From assembly GCA_038501625.1 (NCBI GenBank), contig JAZAYU010000256.1, positions 186,001-250,000 on the forward strand: a stretch of 64,000 bases of DNA, read 5' to 3'. The position numbers were made by a program, and so were the translations under genes. Positions within the stretch are counted from its first letter, which is position 1, and every line of letters begins with the position of its first letter. This DNA is from Corbicula japonica (taxonomy: Eukaryota > Mollusca > Bivalvia > Venerida > Cyrenidae). Shown here piece by piece: positions 25,106-36,559 of the stretch. A model generated the notes under the pieces. The model saw nothing but the letters and a program-made list of their open reading frames with translations, was not told where the DNA came from and made no database searches.

Positions 25106-28100
25106 ATGTATCAAAACTCAAAGATGAAACGTACTCTGCCTGGCGGGTATGTAGAATTAATTTTATTTCACAGTGTTCCATATTTTCTTGCGTTAACATA
25201 AAACCTTTTTCATGGGTGGATCCAGAGGAATTTAGTAGGGTTTTGAAGGGAACGCCCTATGGGGGCAACGGTATTAAATGTCATGGGGATTTAGGCCAGA
25301 TTGTTTGAAATAACGTAACTACCATAAAACTTCCGCATGTCTGGAAATCTGGTCTTGTTACAGGCAATACTAAAGTAATGACATAATTGGGGCGCGTCAT
25401 GGGAAAAGGTACCTTCGGACAGTTGACGTCAATCCTTTAAATGACGTCATAACGTTGAGCAGACGACATTTATTATTAAATATAAAAAGTGTAGTTACAC
25501 AAAAAATTCCGACTCTCCGTACAAAATCACCATGAAAGTTATTAAATATTGCTGCCTAAAAAGAACCCCTCTGGATCCGCCCCTGAAAAAAAGTCTGTAT
25601 GCTTTTTAGGAGCAAGAAGCCGAGTGGGAAACGAGAAAGTTCGGTGTCCGATATCTCAAATACCTGGAGCAAGATTTCCACAACTCACGGCGTTGCTAGT
25701 GCTCCGGCAGTGGCCTGTGGTAAGTTAACTAAGTTTCAAACATTTCATTGCTAATGCTTAGAAAATAACCTATTGAGAAGAGTTGCCAGTTCTCCGGGAG
25801 TGGCCTGTGGTAAGAAAGCTTATTTTTAAACATTGCTGGCGTTCCAGCAGTGACCTGCTGTGAGTTGGCTAAATTTCAAACATGTTATCGCTAATGCTCC
25901 GAAAATAACAAATGAATAAGACGTTGCTAGTGCTCCGGTAGTGGTCTGTGGTTAGTTTCAATAATGTCATTGCTAATGCTCAGAAAATAACAAATGAATA
26001 AGACGTTGCTAGTGCTCCGGTAGTGGTCTGTGGTTAGTTTCAATAATTCCATTGCTAATGCTCAGAAAATAACAAATGAATAAGACGTTGCTAGTGCTCC
26101 GGCAGTGGTCTGTGGTGAGTTGGCTTTGTTTCAATCATTTCATTGCTAATTCTCAGAAAATAACAAATTAATTAGACGTTGCTAAGTTTCAAACATGTTA
26201 TCAAACATTGCTGCGAAAATAACAAATTGAAAAGACGTTGCTAGTGCTCCGGTAGTGGTCTGTGGTAAGTTTCAATAATTTCATTGCTAATGCTCAGAAA
26301 ATAACAAATGAATAAGACGTTGCTAGTGCTCCGGTAGTGGTCTGTGGTTAGTTTCAATCATTTCATTGCTAATGCTCAGAAAATAACAAATGAATAAGAC
26401 GTTGCTAGTGCTCCGGTAGTGGTCTGTGGTTAGTTTCAATCATTTCATTGCTAATGCTCAGAAAATTACAAATTAATTATACGTTGCTAAGTTTCAAACA
26501 TGTTGTCGCCAATGCTCCGAAAATAACAAATTGAAAAGACGTTGATAGTGCTCCGGTAGTGGTCTGTGGTTAGTTTCAATAATTTCATTGCTAATGCTCA
26601 GAAAATAACAAATGAATAAGACGTTGCTAGTGCTCCGACAGTGGCCTGCGGTAAGTTGGCTTAGTTCCAATCATTTCATTGCTAATTCTCAGAAAATAAC
26701 AAATGAATAAGACGTTGCTAGTGCTCCGACAGTGGCCTGCGGTAAGTTGGCTTAGTTCCAATCATTTCATTGCTAATTCTCAGAAAATAACAAATGAATA
26801 AGACGTTGCTAGTGCTCCGACAGTGGCCTGCGGTAAGTTAGCTTAGTTTCAAACTTTCCATTGTTAATGCTCCGAAAATAACAAATGAATAAGACGTTGC
26901 TAGTGCTCCGACAGTGGCCTGCGGTAAGTAAGCTTAGTTTCAAACTTTTCGTTGTTAATGCTCCGAAAATAACAAATTGATAATACTTTCAAAATGACGG
27001 AAAGGTTTCTTTCTACAGAATCATACAAACTATACAGTAAAGAACGGTTCATACGCTGCTACAGACAAACGCATTGAGGTTCATTACATTAAAAGGATTA
27101 GAAAAGAAAAATAAAAACGCAACTAAAACGATGCGTTAAGTTTTGATCTTATGGCGAATTGAATACTTCCAAGTGTTAAACACTCGTCAAGAAAACATGG
27201 CCATATCAAATTAAAAAAAATATTTTGCTGATATACCTTTAGTTATTTAAATTTTCTTGAATGTCACGTGACTGTCAAGTTATCATAAATTTACTATGCC
27301 AGGCCGTATATATTATCCTGGACGTTTATTCAAGGTGGAATTCCTAAGCGCAAGCGGGAAATGGCTACATCTGGGAAAGCTCTTAACCGTGATGTTTATA
27401 CCTATTCTTGGTGGTTGGGCCTTCACAATGTATTCGATGGTTGATAATGTCCTACAGGTCGTATATATTATTCAGATCGTTTATTCAAGGTGGACTTCCT
27501 TAGCGCAAGCGGGAAATGGCTGCACCTGGCGAAGCTCCTTACTATGATGTTTATACCCATTTTTGTGGTTTTGCCTCAACGATGTATTCACTTGTTGATA
27601 ATATTCTACAGGTCGTATATGTTATTCAGGTCGTTTATTCAAGGTGGACTTCCTTAGCGCAAGCGGGAAATGGCTACATCTGGGAAAGCTCTTAACCGTG
27701 ATGTTTATACCTATTCTTGGTGGTTGGGCCTTTACAATGTATTCACTGGTTGATAATGTCATACAGAAGGATATTACTGTGGAGGTAGTGAGTACATTAT
27801 ATTATTTCGTCTACATTGAGTTTGTTTAGGGTGGCTATACTACGTCACATTTAGAATGTTTTGCTTCACATTCAAACATTCAACAAGAAATTTTGTTTGA
27901 AATGTCTTTAAATGTTAGAGAAAACGGCAGTCGATTGATATTGGAGGTTAAAATTTAATGTTGATGAAAATCCTTTTTAATAACAAGAGTACTGCGCTCT
28001 TTATCGGATCAAAATCGGTCCAGAAATTACTGAGAAAACAAGATATGTAAAAAAGATATATGACGTTTGACCCTATATGCATATATAATAAACACAAGGA

Positions 28101-31100
28101 ATGCAACGGATTCGTACCCCACCCACTAACCTGTTATAAGAATTTTCCAGCTGCAGCCTTGGCACGGAGTTTTCGCTGGTCAAATATTTGAACAAAATAA
28201 AAATCTGTATTAGCAATCATAGCACCTTAATAATACTTTTATTATTATTAGTCATTCTTGAATCGGTTATCAAACGTTTGTTTCGTTCTTTATTTTGTCG
28301 TCCACTCCATTGCGTGACGTCACCGTTTTACACCGGGGCGAATGGGAAATTCGAAAAACGCTATTTCCGGTTTCTGTTTGCAAACGCGGTGAAAATGCTT
28401 TGTTCTTTTCGATCTACAAATAACGTTGTTGCAACGTTCCTGCGATACCGCGTTTCAAATAGGACCACAAAGGTTAGAACACAGTAATGTTCAACAAGCA
28501 TATTTGTTGTTGATTTGTCAAAGACAAAACGTACACATTCATATGCTAATGTGGTTAGCTTGCAAACAAGAAGATAGAACGCAAATTAATTTGACATTGG
28601 AGATTGGCAATTAACAAAATGGGATTTGGGTTTTACTTTAGTGCAACCTACGGAAAAACAGCTCTCTGGTTTTCACACTGGTTTTCCCGCATGCTATTTT
28701 TACATTTCATTTTATTGAAACAAATGAACGACAACTTGAGCACATCAATCTTTATTACAAAACATTAATATATATTTTTACAATAAATACAGTAGTATCA
28801 TGTTATTTTCATATTTCAAAAATATTATTTTTCATTTGCCCCGGTGTAGATGTGAGTGACGTCACGCAATGGAGTGGACGACAAAATAAAGAATAAAACA
28901 AACGTTTGACAGCCGATTCCAGAATGACTCTTATTGAAGTGCTATGATTGATATAAATGGATTTTTATTTTGTTCAAATGTTTGTCCAGCGAAAACTCCG
29001 TGTCAATGCTGCAGCTCGAAAATTCTTATAACGGGTTAGTGGTGGGGTACAAATCCAGTGCATTCCTTGTGTTTATTATATATATGTATATAGGGTCAAA
29101 CGTCATATATGTGGGATCGGGGTGATTATTAAAAGAAATTCAGGTTCCTGTGGTGTGATTAACTGTAACGGGTTTTAAGTAAGGACGACCCAGTTTACGA
29201 AGCATGGGGCAGACATGCCCATCGTTTCATTAGACCTAAACAAACAGAAAAGCCGATGCAGAACTACAAAAGATTTTTCAGCTTTGGATAAATAGGTGTC
29301 TAATACTTTGACGCCACAGACTGCTACCTCGGTCGGCAGTAATATGCATTTCCATTACTGTTCATGAACAGGCTCAATCAAACCAAATATTTTGATATTT
29401 GTCGTGTTCGGTGGCTTTCAAAGTTCCCTTTTCATCTATTTCAATATCTCAGTAGCGTTGTTTGTGCCGTGTGGCGGCTGAAAAAAGTTTCCCCTACATT
29501 CAATCAGAGTTGTTATCAGTTATGTTCTTTGAAAAAAAATGAAATATACATATCAGAAATCGCCACACTCACAAAATACAGACTCCCCACGCCGCGAAAA
29601 AGAAGAGAGGAAAAAAGAGCAAGTTTTATTATAAGTATGTCAATTCAAATAAGACGCCACAAACAAATAACAAAAACGAGAACCCTTGGTGTTACAGCCT
29701 TGGAACGGTCAGAGTCAAAACAAATTGCCACTGGGGGTTTAAACCAGGTTCTAGGGTGCACCAACCTTACTTTTGCCCCAAAAGGTTCTCACATTAACAC
29801 ACAAGTACAAGTTTTTATGGTGAAACAACTCCAACCCACCCATCAGCTCAACAATGTTGCATGGAAAAGCACACAAACATATAAAACATAAGACGCTAAT
29901 AGCATTGCAAAGCCAAAGGGGCGGGTACTCCATGATCTTACCGAGACCAGAGCTCCTGGAGTCATATCAGCAAGAACACGATGACAGGGATAAAAGAAAT
30001 CCCTGCCACCGTCGTGCAACCAAAGTAACATAATGATCAACTGTAGATGGGTTAATCACCAGGCCTGCAGAGCGCCGTGTATCATGCTGGCAACCTTTCT
30101 TCTTGAATTTACAGATGGTTTAACGAAAAACTGGGAGAAATTAACATTGCCTTTTGTTTTCTTAAGTTTGTAAATTAAATCTCCATAAAAACTGGCTGTG
30201 AAATACTTTGTTGCAATAGTGAGTTTGAACTGCACCTGTACTTGCAAAAGTTTTTCCTTAATTTGTGATACCGATAACCCTGTTTTAAAAGAGTTTATGT
30301 TATGCAAAAAGATTACGTTCATTGAAGTCATTAACAGACGTTGATCGAAACAGAAGATCGACCCTGGGCTATGCGGCGTGGGCAGTTATATTATATGCAT
30401 TTCCATAACTTTCCATGAACAGGCTCGATCAAACAGAGCCTGCAATATTTTCATATTTGTCCTGTTTGATGGCTTGTCCATTGTTTTCTTGTTTAGGGCT
30501 AACCCATTCTTTTATCTGAGGACCATTCGCCGCTGAACATGGAATGGAATTAATCTAAAAATACCGCATTGAAGGTTCCATGTTCACCGCCATATGCATA
30601 CCGTCGTTTGGGATGGTCAAAAACTGTACTGTTTATTGGTGTAAATATTGAATTGCGCTCAACCCGGGGCTAGGCGGCGTGGGCAGCAATATAAATTTCC
30701 ATTACTGTTCATGAACAGGCTCAATCAAACCGAGCCTGCAATATTTTCATATTTGTCCTGTTCGATGGCTTTCAAAGTTCCCTTTTCATCTATTTCAAAG
30801 TTCCCTTTTTATCTTTTTTCTATCTACTTCGTAATAAGATCTGTTTATATATAGTCGAACGCGGTACCAGTCGACTCAACAGTTTGATTTGCTTTCGGTA
30901 TGACTCTGTGTTTTTCGATCAACGTCTGAGGCACTGCCGACTCAAACACGACAAATGATAACGTCAAAATGATAATCACGTCAAAAATACGAGTTGGGTT
31001 ACCGCCATTTTATACCTTATTTGTCATATTACCATCGATTGCTCATGCCCAACTTGGTTTTTTTGATAGCTTAATGTAAATACAAAATGCAGAACATGGC

Positions 31101-34100
31101 CATTTATGTCCAGTACAACAGTACTTGTCTATTTTAGGCCCAGGTGTCAATGATCAGAGCAATTAAACTCGGACGTTTGATATACACCATACAGAAAGAG
31201 CGAGATATGGCCATTCTATACATCAGTAAGATTGGGCCCAGCACCAAAACTTTCCTCATTGAAGAGTACGACAAAACGGACCACGCATTTGCGGAAATGT
31301 GGGACTGGCCAATCGAATTTACTCTTCACCAAAAGACGTATTTCCGTACGAGACAAGCGTTAGTAAACCATATAAATATGCAGAGAAACAAACTTGATCC
31401 TGACGAATCCGAAATTTATGGGGAAATCCAATTCTATAGCGAAATTGTTGAGTTCTTTATGGAATGGATGATTGAGCGAATACAAGAGAGCGGATTTGGT
31501 AATACATGGAAATCGCTAGTTGTTGTTCAAAAACTTACTCGTTGTATGCTTGACACTGGCGCGGAACGGGCGTATGGTGCTATGTTCTTTGCACGAGGAA
31601 ACTTTCCTGACCCAGATAGATATGATGACTATTTCCAGCGAATTTTCAGATTCAACTACAACTACAAGAGTTCAGCGTTCTATTCGAATCTAGTTGATCC
31701 CCTTTTGGATTCACGAACAGACCAGTTAAATTATACTAAATCGATCCGCGCCCTCCGAGATGAGATTAAATACAGTAAATTTACAGGGTCTTACAAATCT
31801 ACTGAAAAGGCACAGGATTATTTCGACAACGTATCATTTCGGATGGACTACTTATACTTATTGCAAGAGGCTGTCGCAACAAGGGTCATTGAAACTATTA
31901 ACAAAACTGTTAATGAATACGTCCAGAACATTATTATATACAGCGTAACAGCGACATTGGTTATCACTGCATGTCCAGTTATTATGGTGTTCTCCGAAAA
32001 CCTTACCAGCAACATGCAGAACTACTCTAAAACATTGATACGGGCCTCAGATGAGCTTAACCAGGAGAAAAGCCGCACCGAATCCTTGCTGTATCAAATG
32101 TTGCCGAAGCCCGTTGCCGAGCGACTTAAACGGAAAAGTAATGCGGAATCCGAATTCTTCCGAAGTGCAACGGTGATGTTTACGAGCGTGGTAAACTTTA
32201 CCCGACTAAGCATAGAATATTCCCCTATGGAACTGGTAGATTTACTGCATGTCCTCTACACAGCCATTGATGAGAAAATTGACAAGTATGACGTATACAA
32301 GGTGGAAACGATCAACGAAACATACATGGTGGTTTCAGGTAATGCCGATGTAAACACACTATTCGAAGCAATTAAAAGATGGCTTGATTATTTCCCATAT
32401 GGTTGTATTCTACAAGTTCCATTTTAGATGGTTTGCGTTTCCGTAAGAAATCAAATTGTATGTTTGTTAATTATATTCAAAACAGTACCAAAATAAAAGA
32501 TAATATTTGTCAGGTCTCAGCAGTTTCAAAAAAACAAAGATTTACCATAGTCCTCGGATACAAAACTATTTATTAAATAATGAATGTCATGTGTTGACTT
32601 CTTTAATTTGATTAAAATGAATCTGTAAAGAAATGTTCTTACTTTCGTTTTGAAAAAAATTATTTCACATGCGAACAAAAATCCTACCAAGTATAGATCT
32701 GTCACCAAATCTCCATGGTTAGCGGAGGTTGCACGCGTGTTAACCAGCTTTTGATTTTTTTCTATAAAGGTGTACCAACTTCGAATGGGGATCGGCATGC
32801 AACTGAAATCGCCTACCTGTCTTTGGATGTTGTCAACATGGCAAAGTACAACGATTTGTTAACATCAAGCATTAAGAATCCAGTGCAGCTTATGATCGGT
32901 GCTAGTACAGGTAAACTAATTTAAATAATTTACTGAAAGAACATGTATTGAATACTGTAGTATCATTTAATTTCGCGGGGATCAAATTTCGCACGAAAGC
33001 CATAAATGACATTTTCGCGTGGGCATAAATTCACGCACTTTTTTACATTCCATAGGACTTGTTATCCAAAGGTTTGATTTCCTTAGGGTTTGATTTCGCG
33101 TTCTTTCCCTAGCGAGATATAAAATACCACAAAATAAAACAAGTACCACAGTATGTTTACGCACTTGATGGCAATCTGGGATGCGAGTTTCCTTTTTGTC
33201 CAGCCAGTATTTTGTATGCATATTGATTTCTTATTAAAGTTAAAATACAATGTTAGGTATCTACGGATAAAGCTTGTATTTCTTTAAAAATGTAAAATTA
33301 TCAACTACATACACAAATCATTCTCGTCGGCGCATTTGTCGAAAATTCAGGCGATAATTTTAGACAGTTTCCATGTTCAAACCGCGGAGGTTCAAAATAC
33401 TTTTTAAATCGTATATTGCATTAAATGTAAATGAATGTTGCTTTATTATAATGATTAGTGACTTATTGTTACATGTATTACTTCCATTCAAATAAATTTC
33501 ACTGTAAAAAAGAAAGTAACAGAATGACTTTTTAATAAACTCTGTGTATTGTTTTTCAGGTTCGGTATCGGCAGGTGTGGTAGGTACCGTGACACTAAGA
33601 TACTGCCTGTTCGGAGATACAGTCAACACAGCCTCCAGAATGAAATCTCACAGCCAGCGTAATTATATTCTTTAATTAGTTTCACTTTCTGGCCCACGGG
33701 CACGTTTCATTTTTATTTGCTTGTTTTTAAAGATGAATAAGAAATTACAAAAAATGAGCTTAAATCAGAGCGGGGAAAGTTGTAGCTTTTAATGTGCATG
33801 ATATAAAATTATCAAATATTTTTAGATTTGTTCATTATAACAAAAACGTAAATGTCAAAATGATTTTTGAGACAACAGGATTATAGCGATTGCGTCAAAT
33901 GCGCAGTATTCGCATCAATTAGTAACCGATTAGCAACATTTTAGGATAATTATTTTTGGCATAACATTTGTCCAGATATTGGTATAACGGGTTGAAATTA
34001 GTTCTCATATAAGAAGGCAATTATGTGAGACGGTAAAAAGGATAATACAAGTTGTTTAAAGCTAAACATGTGAACAATCCGAGTACTTCCACTAAACTTC

Positions 34101-36559
34101 CTGTTTACTTTTTGGTCGGCGTCGCATTTTAATTTACACTTCAGAACACGTTTAACATGTAACCACATCATGTCTTAGAAAAACCGTGTATTTTAACACT
34201 TGTTCGCCATTCTGTAACCTTCATTTTGATCAAATGTTGGTTTGTTTTTTACTTAGAATTTAAGGTTAAAAATTGTCCATAACATATAACCCCGCTCTTG
34301 ACCTTACACAATCCCACCTTTTTCAACACTTATTTGTTTTTCATTTTTTATATTTATTTAAGAGTACCAAAAACAACAAAAAGATCTCCCTTACCCCATT
34401 CCAAATGACCTCACTGTGTGATATATTGTGGCCTGGAGTGATGTGGGTTATTTGGCTTATGGGGAAATCATAAAACATGTCGGAGAATGTGGATCTTGCA
34501 AGAATTTTACACTTCTACCGCCTTTATGTTTTTCACAAGTTAAAAAAAATACAGCAGAAGTTATGAAAGTATATTGTTAACGCTGATATTCTTTTCAAGT
34601 GTAAAATGTAATATTATTAATTTTGTCCGTTTTCGTTTATTTTTATTTAAAAAATGTAAATAATTCTGTAATGAATTAGTGTAAGCGTTGTAGTTATATT
34701 GATATGTTGTTTTTTCCGATTTGTCATTTTGAAATTAAGGGGTTCTATCATAATTGTGAACGTGTTTTCTCGATACATGTATATCAAGTTGGCCCTATGG
34801 AGTGTATGGATGTATTTTTTTTTAATGTGAACTGGTTTTTAATTCTTTATTTCTCCTATTGCAGCAAATAAAATTCACATTAGTGAGTCAACTTTTCGGA
34901 ACCTGAAGAAGGCGGGTATGTTCATATTGTCATCCAGGGGTACAATTACAGTAAAGGTACGGAGTTATGTTTTCTTATTGAAACGACTCAGGAGAGAGAT
35001 TATACAAGTTATTATAACTTTCTTCTTCATCCTTTTGCAAATGTTCACAATGTAGTGTATGTATATATATTTATCGAAGAATAAATGGACTTTAAACCAA
35101 ACGATTCCACTTTCATTTGTGACCCTCAGGGTTACCGTAGCAGACTTGAAGGCCATGGAATGAACAGTTTCAATAGATTTTTATAGTCTAAGCAATCCCG
35201 CCACAACTTCGTCATAACTTTTGGTTAAAATGGAAAGACACGAACTCAGATTATCAAGAAGATGGAGTTAATTATTTTGATTTAAACATTCGATGTAATT
35301 AATTACATGTATAAGAGTCATCGGAAAACACCCACATTTCTGACAACGCGCATTTGCTTTTAGTTACTCTGTTGAGCAAGCCGTCATTGCCATTTTTATC
35401 GTAATGTTTCTCGTCATCACACACGGTACTCAAACAGCAATGACAAAACCTTATCTATTCAGGGGAAAGGTGAGATGACCACATACTGGCTGCTAGATTC
35501 AACACAGAAGTATGCCAAGGAAGGATCGTCATGGAGACTTCCTGGTGAAACAGAAATTATCTCGGTAAATAACTTCCTTATTAGTAATATGTAATATTTA
35601 TATTACCAGGTTCTTGTTTCAAATCAGAAAAAGTCACCGTGGTGCAATTACAGTATAAGTATCATTAAAATAAGAAAGAGCTATTATACCGATTTTGCAA
35701 TAAAGTGACGAAAAAACAGCTATCTAGCCGATACATTCCTGCAAAACTTACAGAATACGATCCATTCACGGCACAATATGCCTATTAAAACAAAATGTAA
35801 ATGCATATATAGAGGAACGCGTAGTGACGAAATATTTTTGTTTGAACCATTTGGCTTGTGAATAAGATATATTATATTCTACATATACATATAGAAGAAA
35901 AGCGGAATTTGATAGTCAGTGTGCACGAAAACAAATAAAACAAATGCTGCAGACTCTGTTCAATATCTGTCTGTCGGTAAGAGTAATACAAATTACTGCT
36001 CACATGGCCGAGTGCCTCAATTTTAACAGTTAAACATTAGGTATAATAAAATAAATTTTATCCACGCCATGAGAAGTAGTTTTTTCGGGAGTTTGACATC
36101 ATCCCTTGTAATAACATAAAGATGAGCCAGCGGCATTGCTTATTATGTAAACAGTGTTAAACAATCAGAACTATTGTGATCACATCACCCAATTGTTGGT
36201 TCTTGTTTATAAATAACAACACAAATTTTCAAAAATATATATTTTGCATATATATGTTCGCCGACTTGACTGTCACATCAACTCTTTTACAGGAAACATG
36301 TTCACAGGACAGCTTAACTGTGGAACAAGGCACCAGACAGGTAAAGGTGAAATGGAGTACAGGAAAACCTTGCTTTCGGAAAACTTCGACAGGTTTTCGG
36401 AAAACTTCTACAAGTCTTCGGAAAACTTCGTCGTGTCATCGGAAAACTTCGTCATGTCTTCGAAAAACTTCAAGCGTACGCTCAAGCTTACAATCAATAG
36501 AGTCAGATGCAAACCGTAGCAACAGGACTAGCGGGCTTGAACCAGAATGGACATACTAA
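25106..36559 (+). CDS. NIT-domain receptor guanylate cyclase with divergent catalytic site (736 aa predicted, 9 exons)
   Basis: Exons: 25106-25146, 25610-25719, 27630-27787, 31138-32338, 32770-32910, 33560-33658, 34865-34956, 35463-35564, 36293-36559. All junctions are GT-AG and the phases fit, summing to 2,211 nt. Order in the protein: short cytoplasmic N-terminus; membrane helix at about 70-90 ([16 protein letters not shown]); extracellular nitrate/nitrite-sensing (NIT)-type helical domain ([19 protein letters not shown] near its start); second helix at about 368-390; signalling helix ending [16 protein letters not shown]; class III cyclase domain at about 445-640; basic tail. No kinase-homology domain is present. 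The guanine-contact Glu493 (KVETI) and Cys566 (RYCLFGDTV) and the Asn573/Arg577 pair are present. Both metal-ligand Asp positions are changed, to Ser453 (FTSVVNFT) and Glu497 (TINETYMV). It may therefore need a partner subunit to make cGMP. The start ATG is the first after an in-frame TAA at 25079. An ATTAAA at 36604 may be the poly(A) signal. Confidence 0.88.
25211..25585. mobile_element. hAT-like MITE in cyclase intron 1
   Basis: The ends are inverted: catgggtggatccagagg on the left and cctctggatccgcccctg on the right, close to the CAGGGGCGGATCC-type termini known from hAT elements. Target duplications are not convincing. The part from gcgcgtcatgggaaaaggta (25393) to about 25490 recurs at 37381-37480. 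The element fills most of intron 1 of the cyclase gene. Confidence 0.6.
25610..26985 (+). repeat. Cyclase exon 2 followed by a tandem array of its 3' end and splice donor
   Basis: Exon 2 (25610-25719) ends gttgctagtgctccggcagt ggcctgtg, then the donor gtaagt. From about 25780 to 26985 this end plus about 50 bp of intron is repeated about 14 times with a period of 82-92 bp, each copy reading gacgttgctagtgctccg followed by a caatgaataaca-type spacer. The early middle copies have a ggttagt donor. The last four (about 26625-26935) have perfect gtaagt and keep the frame that gives [11 protein letters not shown]. Two copies (about 26176 and 26480) are shortened and lack the exon part. Confidence 0.9.
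27303..27787 (+). repeat. Triplicated exon 3 of the cyclase (two extra copies, 154-155 bp period)
   Basis: cgtttattcaaggtgga occurs at 27323, 27478 and 27632. Copy 3 (27630-27787) has a proper acceptor (ttattcag), encodes [20 protein letters not shown] plus the first membrane helix, ends KDITVEV and has a gtgagt donor, so it is taken as the real exon. Copy 1 is fully open ([15 protein letters not shown] to MVDNVLQ). It lost the homologous acceptor, but an upstream atgccag at 27302 would join in frame. Copy 2 has a one-base deletion after its FIPIF residues and cannot encode the helix. The copies are joined by gtcgtatatrttattcag, missing the last 24 bases of the exon. Confidence 0.88.
28056..29110. 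mobile_element. Large foldback/MITE-like element in cyclase intron 3
   Basis: The outer ends are atatatgacgtttgacccta (28056) and tagggtcaaacgtcatatat (to 29110). The inverted arms run about 270 bp, to gtcgtccactccattgcgtg on the left (about 28300-28320) and cacgcaatggagtggacgac on the right (about 28863-28882). Each arm ends in gacgtcac at the centre side. The 500-bp middle has no recognisable gene. No transposase is present, so it would be mobilised in trans, if at all. Confidence 0.8.
29111..31137. repeat. Repeat-rich remainder of cyclase intron 3
   Basis: It contains partial copies of the 2796-3117 repeat at 29330-29450, 30361-30480 and 30490-30805. One open frame of 175 codons (29364-29891) begins inside repeat sequence, has no domain and lies within the intron, so it is not called as a gene. 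Confidence 0.6.
36374..36478 (+). repeat. In-frame 21-bp minisatellite encoding five RKTS heptads in the cyclase tail
   Basis: Within the last exon, a 21-bp unit (core cggaaaacttcg) is repeated five times. In the frame fixed by the phase-0 junction it encodes [28 protein letters not shown] and LRKTSSV (residues 676-710). R-K-x-S is the known consensus for basophilic kinases such as PKA and PKG. The alternative frame is also open but contradicts the splice phase. Confidence 0.88.

Noticed and set aside
29364..29891. 175-codon plus-strand frame
   Set aside because: It begins inside a dispersed repeat, lies in an intron of the cyclase gene, and has no recognisable domain or signals.
36244..36519. 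Alternative frame of the cyclase last exon with repeated SENF words
   Set aside because: It is open only because the 21-bp repeat is a multiple of three. The phase-0 splice from exon 8 selects the RKTS frame.
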